The notes under the pieces were generated by a model that did not search any database, was not told the origin of the DNA, and saw nothing but the letters and a program-made list of their open reading frames with translations. A program made the translations under genes and the position numbers. A DNA stretch of 46,585 bases from Rhodothermales bacterium (GTDB taxonomy: Bacteria > Bacteroidota > Rhodothermia > Rhodothermales > Bin80). The stretch lies in the NCBI GenBank assembly GCA_022822185.1, contig JAJECE010000123.1, positions 1-46,585 on the forward strand. The letters are read 5' to 3'. Shown piece after piece: positions 1 through 9,400 of this stretch. The first letter of the stretch is position 1; every line of letters begins with the position of its first letter.

Positions 1-201
1 CACATTGTCCCCATTAACGTCTTCGAGAGTGATACCTAATGCGTCAGACAGTAAGCACGGTGAGGTTATTGTGCAAAGATCGCCGCTACCATTGACTAGG
101 TCCACATAGTAGTCAGCCGTACCCTGTGAAGATGCACTGCGAGGAATGACCAGAACGGTCAGCAGTGCTAGAAGTGTCAGAAGGGAATTACCCCCCCCCA
201 T
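1..201 (-). CDS. Secreted protein, N-terminal fragment, G9 tract at start
   Basis: This is the N-terminal end of a minus-strand gene that runs off the left edge, with 67 codons visible. Reading from the ATG at 201 gives MGGGNSLLTLLALLTV followed by a hydrophobic stretch and a likely signal-peptidase site near SASSQ. The mature part begins GTADYYVDLVNGSGD and has a CTITSPCLLSDALG stretch, which resembles the first strand of secreted parallel beta-helix proteins. A second ATG at 218 would give a more usual lysine-containing n-region (MKHITKW), but in this sequence it is out of frame by one base and stops after 13 codons. The frame difference lies exactly in the run of nine G's. The function is unknown; a secreted, surface or T9SS cargo protein is an inference from the signal peptide and the genome type. 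Confidence 0.6.
   Translation of the reverse strand, partial: MGGGNSLLTLLALLTVLVIPRSASSQGTADYYVDLVNGSGDLCTITSPCLLSDALGITLEDVNGDNV
191..199 (-). repeat. G9 homopolymer tract at the start of a secreted protein
   Basis: Nine C's on the plus strand read as nine G's in the minus-strand gene. The tract sits between two candidate start codons (218 and 201). Ten G's would fuse the start at 218 to the signal-peptide frame; nine G's leave only the start at 201. Tracts like this are typical sites of slipped-strand phase variation, and also of sequencing error. Confidence 0.7.
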
Positions 202-218
202 TTTGTAATGTGTTTCAT

Positions 219-640
219 ATGTTTCAGGCCTTCGGCCGGTTAATTTGATTGCTTGATATACTAAAAAAACATGCAACTAGAACTGTAGGCATTATTTCAT
301 CCTACAGACATGTTTACCTCGACTCTACCACACAGTTCCATCTGATTGAAGTATAAGGATTCGGAATATGTGCAGACATCTTATCATAGGTACTCCTTGG
401 CATCCCTGCGAGGCGGGAATTGATCATGCCACTGAATTCATCTTGCACACCCCGTTCAACCATTTCCCATTTCGAAAATACCCTTGTTCAGATCCAATAC
501 CACAGAACTCATTCGTATGTATCCCGCTTCACATTTGCCGACCTCACATGGATCCATCTCCATCGGTCAACTCTGCCGTCAACTTGACCACCTATCAAGA
601 ACACCTGTAACGAGATACTCACAAATAAAGAAAATTAACG
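219..640. other. Intergenic, no gene recognised
   Basis: About 420 bp lie between the start of the left-edge gene and the terminator of the next minus-strand gene. The part next to 218 is AT-rich, with a run of A's near 263-269, and probably holds the promoter of the left-edge gene. I see no convincing promoter boxes. The short open frames here show no signal peptide or known motif. Confidence 0.5.
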
Positions 641-682
641 AAAAAAGGGGCATCCCAATACCCTTCGGTATCCGGGTGCCCC
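641..682 (-). terminator. Rho-independent terminator of the tandem-Cache gene
   Basis: A 16-base arm at 647-662 pairs with 667-682 around a 4-base loop. It has GGGGCA/TGCCCC at the base, ATACC/GGTAT at the top, and a small internal mismatch. On the minus strand the hairpin is followed at once by six T's (641-646). It lies 8 bases past the stop codon of the 691-2139 gene, which is the ideal layout for an intrinsic terminator of that gene. Confidence 0.88.
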
Positions 683-690
683 CGTATCCT

Positions 691-2139
691 CTATTTTACC
701 AACGTCATGAGCCCCGTCTTATAATACCTGCTCTCCGCTCCTGTCGCAGTCATACGATACAGATAAGTCCCAGATGCAAGGTTAACCGCATTCAAATCAA
801 TGATATGGTTCGCGCCCGCTTCAAACACTTGCACAGGTAATTCCATCACTTTACGTCCCAATACATCTATAACCTGCAACGTGACCTGTGCACTCTCGGG
901 AAGATCAAACTGGATTCGGGTGGACGGATTGAACGGGTTCGGGTAATTTCCATGGAGCGCAAACTCTGTCGGAAGTTCGGTGATTTCGCCCTCTATCGAT
1001 GTTGCGACATTCGGAAAAAAGGCACCTGCGAGGATCTGCTTTCCTTCTATACCCTCTGCTTCGATAAATAGTGAATAGGCCGTCCTAAGGGTTCCTGCAT
1101 TCGGATCATATGGGAGAATATTCGGATCAGGGTCATCATTTGGATCATCTGGATTATTCCACCAATAGTCCACATATCCTCCCCCACCCAGACCTGTATC
1201 AATGATTCTTCGTACGAAAGTTGTATCCCCTCTCAGATCGGGATTGTTGATAACTGTCCGCCCCTCACGCCACGCATCTAATCCGTGGAAGACTACATAC
1301 CCTTCCGGTGTCACCAGATAAAGATAAACCAAACCATCCCGGAAGAATCCTCCATCTTTGGCATCCTTCCTGAATTCCACCTTTAACTGCTGGGACCCAG
1401 CAAGTCCTATCGACTCATAGAGTTGAGTTGCCCATGTCGCCGACCCCTCTACGAACTGTTTCAGGGTTTCTCTGTCTTTTACATCCGAAGCGGAAACATC
1501 AGGATATTCAAGCTCGTCGGGGAGAGACACGTTAAGAAAACTTAAATCCTGATAGTATCCGCCAACAACAACAAGATCCGAGTTGACTGACGGTGCATAG
1601 TAACGCTTAGCATAACTGGGCTTGCAGGTGGCATCTGGCGCATTGTCCGCATCATCATTGGGATCATTCCAGCAGTACTCCACCCTGATTGGCTCTTCGC
1701 CTTCTTTGGCCTTCAGTATTTCCTTAACCACTTCATTGCCCTCATCATCCTTTACATCCAGCGCCATTAAACCGTTCAAGTTCGGATTTTTACCATAGAA
1801 AATAATGGTACCATCATTCTCCCCCTGCGGGGTACCAACTGAAAACAGAATCACATAGATCTTGCCGGAGTTGTAATCACTGCCCTCCTGGTATATACTA
1901 CCGAGCAGTCTCGTGCCTTCTTCAATCGTCCGTATCCCTTCAAATACCGATGTGGCCCAGGTGACAAAAGCCTTGAGCAAATCTTCATTCACCTTCCCAT
2001 CATCATCCAGAACTGCACCCGCGGTAACTTTGGGAACCTGCGCCTGAAGTAAATTGGATCCGAATAACTGCATCCCTCCCCCAAAAAGGATTATGGAAAG
2101 AGCGATTCCGATAAATGTTCTGCCGATTAACAATTTCAT
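691..2139 (-). CDS. Secreted tandem Cache-domain protein with T9SS type A sorting domain (copy 1)
   Basis: This 482-residue protein starts with a signal peptide (MKLLIGRTFIGIALSI, cleavage probably after LLQAQ). Two single-Cache (sCache_2-like) sensor folds follow, at about residues 40-205 and 215-375. Each has the family pattern of a GKIY or DGLVYLY strand, an (L/G)DVKD or DLRG turn, a VEYCWNDP or VDYWWNNP strand and a final VVVGGYYQDLS or AGAFFP strand. The C-terminus (about 400-482) is a T9SS type A sorting domain with NYPNPFNPSTRIQF and SGTYLYRM. Cache domains normally sit outside membrane-bound chemoreceptors and kinases; here there is no membrane or signalling domain, so the protein should be exported through the T9SS and anchored or released outside. 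A ligand-binding role is inferred and the ligand is unknown. A close paralogue lies at 16883-18310 in the opposite orientation. Confidence 0.85.
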   Translation of the reverse strand: MKLLIGRTFIGIALSIILFGGGMQLFGSNLLQAQVPKVTAGAVLDDDGKVNEDLLKAFVTWATSVFEGIRTIEEGTRLLGSIYQEGSDYNSGKIYVILFSVGTPQGENDGTIIFYGKNPNLNGLMALDVKDDEGNEVVKEILKAKEGEEPIRVEYCWNDPNDDADNAPDATCKPSYAKRYYAPSVNSDLVVVGGYYQDLSFLNVSLPDELEYPDVSASDVKDRETLKQFVEGSATWATQLYESIGLAGSQQLKVEFRKDAKDGGFFRDGLVYLYLVTPEGYVVFHGLDAWREGRTVINNPDLRGDTTFVRRIIDTGLGGGGYVDYWWNNPDDPNDDPDPNILPYDPNAGTLRTAYSLFIEAEGIEGKQILAGAFFPNVATSIEGEITELPTEFALHGNYPNPFNPSTRIQFDLPESAQVTLQVIDVLGRKVMELPVQVFEAGANHIIDLNAVNLASGTYLYRMTATGAESRYYKTGLMTLVK

Positions 2140-2215
2140 TCTCCTACGTAGTTTAGTGGACTGATTAACGCTACCCCCATCAATGTAAACAGATGGAGAC
2201 TGTTAAAGATAAGAA

Positions 2216-3085
2216 AAACGCAACTGGAACTTCTACTTTGGCATCCCCATTAAGTTCAGACAGGAACTGATGCGCAGAGAGTTCTATGGAATATTGCAAT
2301 GCAAATCTGGCCAGACGACGAGGCATCTGGCGAAGAATTTTGGACTCAGAGGCTCCACCATCAGACGCGTTTTTAAGGCGGAAACCCGATAAAATCCTGC
2401 AACACTTCATGTCTCGGCGTTTTGATGACCTGGAGTTTGTTTCGCTGTTCATTGATGGCCGGACGCTCAGAAATGCAAACTCTCTTTGCGATAGACCGGG
2501 CCACAGAAGGGGAGAAGACCATTCCGGGATTCGCAGAAGTGAAAAACGAGTCCACTGAATGTGTCATTGCGCTGCTGCAGGGCCCGCAGGAACACGGCTT
2601 TCGACCGGCGGGGAGATTACCGTTGCCGGACAGAGGTGCTGATTCAGCGGTGTCGGCAGCAAAAGCGAGAAAATGTTATTCCAGGATCCATGATCCAGAC
2701 TTTATCGCAGATATCAAGAAAAATCTGGAGCCGACGTAGGATCGGGAAAAAGGAAAACTGCCGGCACTGATTTCGCCTTCCTGAAAGATGGATGTCCCAA
2801 AACTTCGGCCAGCTTAAACGGTGTCTGAAAAAACGCTGACGCTCCATAAGCTGAGGATGCCTAAACTGCCTCAGGATCGGCCCCGAACCACGAATATGAT
2901 TGAGAGCATCAACCATGCACAGGCGTACACCAGATGTGGAGTTATTCGATGATACAATTCCAGTCGGCACCACCAATGGATCGCCGCAGCGTTTCAGGAT
3001 ATTGCGGGGCGATCTCTCCATACAATTGCTCGGATGGCAGCGGGAAGCGCTGCTCCGAGCACTGAAGTGGTACGGTTAAATGAAA
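2216..3085 (+). pseudogene. Decayed IS256-family (mutator-type) transposase
   Basis: Pieces of one transposase appear in order but in several frames. First comes an N-terminal piece with LRGSTIRRVFKAETR ending in a stop near 2390. Next is FDDLEFVSLFIDGRTL (about 2420-2470), then IDRATEGEKTIPGF and ESTECVIALLQ (about 2490-2580) in a third frame. VLIQRCRQQKRENV (about 2636-2680) follows, and finally RTTNMIESINHA (about 2885-2925). The QRC..HKRENV-like and RTTN.IESIN motifs are hallmarks of IS256-type transposases, and the DG of the first catalytic block is still visible. At least four frame changes and stops make it inactive. I could not find the terminal inverted repeats. It lies between copy 1 of the Cache protein and the PKS and suggests an old insertion that helped assemble this region. 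Confidence 0.8.
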
Positions 3086-3470
3086 ATCGCTATATTGTGG
3101 TCCTGCGAAACCCGATCAACTTAACTCTGGTGGTGCATCCTCAGGAACGAGTTCCGGTATTCCGCCTTTGTTTATACGCTTTTTTTATATCTTGAGACAG
3201 CATACTGGTCAGTGTTTGTGCTCTCTGATTGGAGTTCTTCAATGTACGGTTGAGTCAAATTGGGTGGCATACATGATTACTCCGACCCTGTCAGGGACTC
3301 ATTGTTAGTTGAATTTCTATTCATAATTTCTGCAAACAATTTTGCAAGGGCACATACCGGATGAATGCAACCCCACCGTTAGGGGATGAAGCAGATTCGC
3401 AGGATTCACAGCACATTTCGCAATTTAAACACAATTATGCTTCCGTTTTACCCAGAGAACATAAACCCCA
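3086..3470. other. Intergenic upstream of the PKS
   Basis: About 385 bp lie between the transposase relic and the PKS start. I see no gene, no clear Shine-Dalgarno sequence and no promoter that I would defend. A T-rich stretch at 3180-3190 is the only local feature. The PKS promoter is presumably here. Confidence 0.45.
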
Positions 3471-6400
3471 GTGATGATGCCAGTTAATCGCACTGAAGAG
3501 GCCATCGCTATCGTAGGGATGGCCTGCCGCTTTCCGGGCGCACCTGATCTTTCTGCCTTTTGGGAATTGCTTGAATCTGGTACGAATGCCGTCAAAAAAG
3601 GAGATCCAGGATCTGGCATTGGGCGTATCGGGAAACTTTTGGTTAGCCCTGAACCAAAAGCCGCCTGCCGTTTTGGGGGGTATCTTGACGACGTAGAACT
3701 GTTTGATGCAGCTTTTTTTCGCCTCTCTCCCGTTGAAGCACAATTACTGGACCCTCAGCAACGGTTGATGCTAGAGACATGCTGGTATGCTCTTGAGGAC
3801 GCGGGAATCGCACCAGATTCCCTCCAAGGCAGCCGAACCGGTGTCTACACTGGGGTGAGTTCCAGTCAACACCTTGAACTGGTCATGGGCGCAATTGATG
3901 TTGACATTATTGATCCGGCTTCCAGTCTCTACGCGGCGACCGGTAACGCTCCAAATACGGCCAGCGGACGAGTTTCGTTTGCGCTTGGGCTAGAAGGACC
4001 TGCAATTTCGATTGACACGGCATGCTCTTCATCACTGGTCGCAATCCACCAGGCGGTGCGCGGTCTGCAGGGAGGAGACTCAGATATAGCTCTGGCAGGC
4101 GGTGTCAATATGGTTCTGTCCGGGGCGGCCATGGAACTGCGTGCCAATGCCGGAATGTTATCCCCTGATGGACGCTGTGCAACTTTTGATGAAGCAGCAA
4201 ACGGATACGTACGGGGGGAAGGATGTGGAATCATTGTGCTCAAGCGGCTGGCTGAAGCAGAGGCAGACGGTGATCGGATATGGAGTGTCATCCGGGCAAC
4301 CGCGGTGAATCAGGATGGTGCCAGTGCCGGATTAACCGTTCCCAATGGAATCTCACAGGAACGTGTAATTCAGACTGCCCTGCGGCGAGCAAACCTTGAA
4401 CCCTCTCAGATTGACTATCTGGAAACCCATGGAACAGGTACAAAGGTTGGGGATCCCATTGAATTGCAGGCAATCGGGAATGTATACGGAGCGGAGCGTG
4501 CTGCCGATCAGCCACTTTTAATCGGATCCGTAAAAACCAATATCGGGCATCTCGAAACGGCAGCCGGCGCAGCCGGGATCATCAAAGTGATCCTCTCCAT
4601 GAATAAGGGATACATTCCCCCACATCTTCACTTTCACAAGCCCAATCCAACGTTAGCCTGGGAGGAACTCCCGATTCAGGTGACTGCTGAAAAACATGAC
4701 TGGCCGTGTGCCCCTGAACGGGTACCCTGTGCGGGAGTCAGTGGATTCGGCTGGTCAGGAACCAACGCCCATATTATCCTGCAAGGGTACGACAGGCAAA
4801 ACTCAACTGCCCGGCATACGGGGCTGACGAAAACTGTCATGGGATTACCAAAACAGGTGGCCGTTGCACTGCCGCAATCCGTTGCACAGGAACCGCCGGA
4901 ACCATCGGCCCTCCCTGAACGCAAACTGCGCATACTCCCCCTGTCTGGCAAGTCAGACAGGGCGCTCGTCGACGCGGCGAAACAATATCAAGCGTGGCTG
5001 GACAAACACGACAAAGAGCTTGACTCCGAAACCGAACAAGTGCTCCTCTCAAATATGGCATGGACCGCCTGCATGGGGCGCAGTCACTTTCCCCATCGGG
5101 CCGGACTCATCTATGATGATCTCACGCAACTGCGCAAACAGCTGGATACGCTGATTGAGGCCGGCAAGGGCTCCGATCCATATCAACCGAAAAAAATTGG
5201 ATTCCTGTTCACCGGACAAGGAAGCCAATGGATCGGGATGGGGAAGGATTTATACAAAACCGAACCGGTGGCACGCGCCGTACTTGATCGTTGCAACGAA
5301 ATCGTCCGGGCAGAGAGGAATACGTCGTTACTGGATGTGATTTTTGGACGAAATCAGGAAGACCTGTACAACACCATTTGGGCGCAGCCTGCGATCTACG
5401 CGATTGAGTGTGCCATTGCTGAGCTCTGGATAAGCCTGGGAGTTCGTCCTCAAATGGTCATGGGACATAGCGTCGGAGAATTCGCCGCGGCCCATATTGC
5501 GGGTGTATTCAGCCTGGAAGATGGCCTCCGAATCATGATGAGGCGAAGCGAACTCCTCTCTTCGCTTCCCGAAGCCGGGGCAATGGCGGCCATATTCGCT
5601 CCGGTCTCCGAGGTAAGATCTGCCGTGCGTGAACAAAATGAAAAACTTGAAAGCGAACGATTGGGGATTGCGGCAACCAATGGAGCACATCAGGTGATCA
5701 GCGGATCCGTGGACGCAGTCCAGACGGTGGCTAAGTATTTCGAGTCCAGAAATGTCCGCGTAACCTTCCTGAGGACTGATCAGGCGTTCCACAGTCCTTT
5801 GGTAGAGCCGCGCCTGGATGCACTGGAAAAACTCTTTGAAGAGATTGAAATCGCCACACCCTCCGTACAATTTGTAAGCAATGTAACCGGCCAGGCGGCA
5901 GGCCCTGACATGATCCTTGACGGGAACTACTGGCGCCGGCATGCCCGTGAAGCAGTTTCATTCAGCCAGGGAGTTCGAACCTTTGCAGCGCTGGGAGTGG
6001 ACATGGTCATTGAGGTCGGTCCCCATGCCGTACTCGGACCTATGCTTTCACTTGCATGGCCGGATTCAGCAGAAGATCCGCTCAGAGGTGCTGCACCTCC
6101 GCGCGTGCTGTCAAGTCTTCAGCGCCCCTCGAAAGACGATGCAGTTTCCACAGACGCGTTTGAACCTGGGTTCATGGCATCCGTGGCAGACGCGTACGAG
6201 GCCGGCGTAAATCTCTCATTTGAGGGCCTGTTTGCCGGTGAAACCCGCAATCGCATTTCGCTTCCCGGATATCCGTTTCAGCGTGAGTATCACTGGGTTG
6301 ATGTCTCTAAACGGCGAAAGCGAAGTGCTGACCACCCCCTGCTAGGAGAGCGGCAGGAATCAGCCAGCGGTGAGGTTTTCTTTGAGACAGAACTATTCCC

Positions 6401-9400
6401 GTCAGATCCGGCATGGCTTCATGATCACAAAGTGTATGATCAGATTCTGGCCCCGGGCGCGTTTTACGGGGCCTTGGCAATTGCAGCTTCCCGTTCCGAA
6501 AACGGTGGCGGAACTGTAGAGGATCTGCACTTTCATACTCCGATGATTTTTCCCGGGAAAAGTTTGGAAAAAGGGAATGATTCTGATACGGGGCGCAAGG
6601 TGCAGACCGTGATACGACCATCTGAAAATCTTTACCTCATCCAGATCCTCAGCAAAGCAGAAAAGGAGATAGAATGGACCGTACATGCAGAATGCCATGT
6701 GTCCACCGAATCCAATGCGCCCCAAGGCCTTGAACACATCAATCTGGATCAGCTCAGGAACTCAATGCTGCCGGGGAATATTTCTGCTTTTTATCAGGAC
6801 AAGAAAAATGCAGGGATCAACTTTGGACCATCCTTTCATACGGTTCAGGCGATCTGGATGGGCGATGGTGAAGCTCTGGGCGAGATCGTCCTGCCGGAAA
6901 AATCCGCACTGAGTAACGTGACCGTACATCCTCTACTGCTGGATGGCTGTTTTCAGGTGATGGCGGCTGCGCGCCGTACAGACGCAGAACAAGAAAAGAT
7001 TACCTATCTCCCCTTTGGCTGCGACCGGCTGTGGTTCTCAGACCGGCTGCCGAACCATGTGTTCTGTCACATTCAAATGAATAAACCCCCGGAGGAGGCG
7101 AAAGAAAAGTCAGATACATCCGTGGAAGTCATGAGTGGAGAACTGCGTATCTACGATACGAACGGTGCGCTGCTGGGTGGATTAAACGGGTACATTGTTA
7201 AGCGTGCAACGCGGGCAACCCTGCTTCCTGCGGTTGACGATGTAGATGACCTTCTCTACGAGATACTCTGGCGTGAAAACCCTTTAATCCCGGTGATATT
7301 GCCGGCGGATTTTCTTCCATCTCCCAAAACAGTTGCCGAAAACTCGGGGCGGCTGTCCGCATATTTGAAGGAAGAGGGGGTACAGCCGGAAGAGCGGCTT
7401 GCTCTTCTGGATGACATGGAATGGTGGGCTCGCTCGCGTGCACTCGCAACCCTGGAAGAATTGGGATGGCAGCGTGAGAAAGGAGAAACCATAGAATCGG
7501 AGGTGTTACGGGACCGTTTGGGCGTCCTCTCAGACCATGAGCGCGTTTTTCGGCGAATGCTTGAGATGCTGGCACAGTCCGGGATTCTAGAAAAGATTGA
7601 CGGCTCATTTGCAGTCAGACTCGCATCTGGAGATCCATTGCCGGATGAAATGCCTGTAGATCTGGAGGCATTCGCAGACGAGATGACTGAAAAACATCCT
7701 CATGGTGCAACTGAGATCGGGCTCTTTCGGCGTTGTGGGCCAGCCTTGGGCGAAGTACTTCGCGGGCAGGCAAACCCTCTGATATTATTGTTCGATAGCG
7801 GAGATCCAACTCCGGGAGATCTATACATCAAGGCACCGGTGGCGCGGGCAGCAAACCGTATTATGAAGGAGACGGTTTCTATGCTTATGAGGGACTTGCC
7901 CGCCGGGCGCCGCCTCAGAATCATTGAAGTTGGTGCGGGTACCGGCTCGGCGACTGCCGCAATCCTTCCCCAGCTTCCAGAGGGACGTTTTGATTATATG
8001 TACACCGACATCTCGGCGGTTTTCTTCGCTGAAGCGGAAGCACAATTTGGAGGGAACCCCATGGAATACCGCCCCCTGAATATCGAGAATGATCCGGCAA
8101 CTCAGGGGTTTGAGTTGCACAGCTATGACTTGTTGATTGCTTCAAACGTGCTGCATGCCACACGATATCTTCATGAGACGCTTGGATACTGCCGGGACCT
8201 GCTTGCACCATCTGGTCAATTGATTGCCCTTGAGAATATGTATGGGCATGGATGGATGGATCTGACGTTTGGACAACTGGACGGATGGTGGCGATTTGCC
8301 GACGATTATCGCCCGCATCATGTCATGGCCGGCCCGACAGTGTGGCGGCGTGCACTCCATGATGCAGGTTTTAGCGAAGCAAAGGTTCTCGGTGTCACAG
8401 AAACTGATTCGGTCAGAGGTGACGAAAAGGGGGTGATTCTAGCCCAGATTCCAGTCGAAATACGGGAGCGTACCGGAGTCTGGGTCTTAGCAGGTGATCA
8501 CGGTGGTATTGCCCAGGGGCTGGCGGAGGATTTAGTCAAGCGTCATCAGGCGGTCGTCCTTGCAGGTGCAGGAGAAGCAAATCTGGAACATCATCTCCTG
8601 GAATTCAATGAGCCTGGAGTTATCCGTGTCACCACAGACCTGCATTGCCGGAAATCGTGGGAAAAACTGCTGCAAAGTATCCCCAAAGACCTGCCGCTGC
8701 AGGGAGTCGCCCATCTCATTGCTCTGGATGGCAAAGGCCCGAATACTCCGACTAGGGAGATGGCACAGAATATCAGACACACCGCAGGGAGTGCACTTGC
8801 ACTGGTACAGGCGGTGATTGATACCAACGCAGTACCCGGCAAAGGCCTGTGGTTTATCACGAAGGGAGCCCAGGTGCTGGAAAAAGAGGCGGCGGATCAG
8901 CTGGCCGGTGCGGCGTTATGGGGATTTGGCAAGGGGGTAGCGCGGGAGTTGGCGCACCTGCAGACGAGAATGATTGATCTGGATCCGGGCGAAACGGCAC
9001 CGGACCCCGATTTGGTGGCCGAACTGCTCAATCCTGACCGCGAAACTCATATTGCCTATCGTTACGGACGACGAAATGTGGCACGTCTGGTCAGAGAGAA
9101 TATGAGACCGGGGCGCCTGAGTTTCCCGGATCAGTCGGCCTGGGTATTGGCACCGGATCCGCACGGCATCATTGAAAATATTCATGCTGAGACGCTCCCT
9201 CTTCGAAATTTATCGCCAAATGAAGTCCGTGTTGCAGTCAAGGCCTGCGGCCTGAATTATTGGGATGTCTTTCGTTCTCTCGGATTTATTCAGGAAGATA
9301 ACCTCGGCAGAGAGATGTGCGGGGATGTGCTTGAAGTAGGCGCTGATGTATCGAGGATCTCGGTCGGTGATTATGTCGTCGGATTGGGGTTTGGTGCATT

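Noticed and set aside
5328-5942. 204-codon minus-strand frame
   Set aside because: Inside the PKS acyltransferase coding region; no motif.
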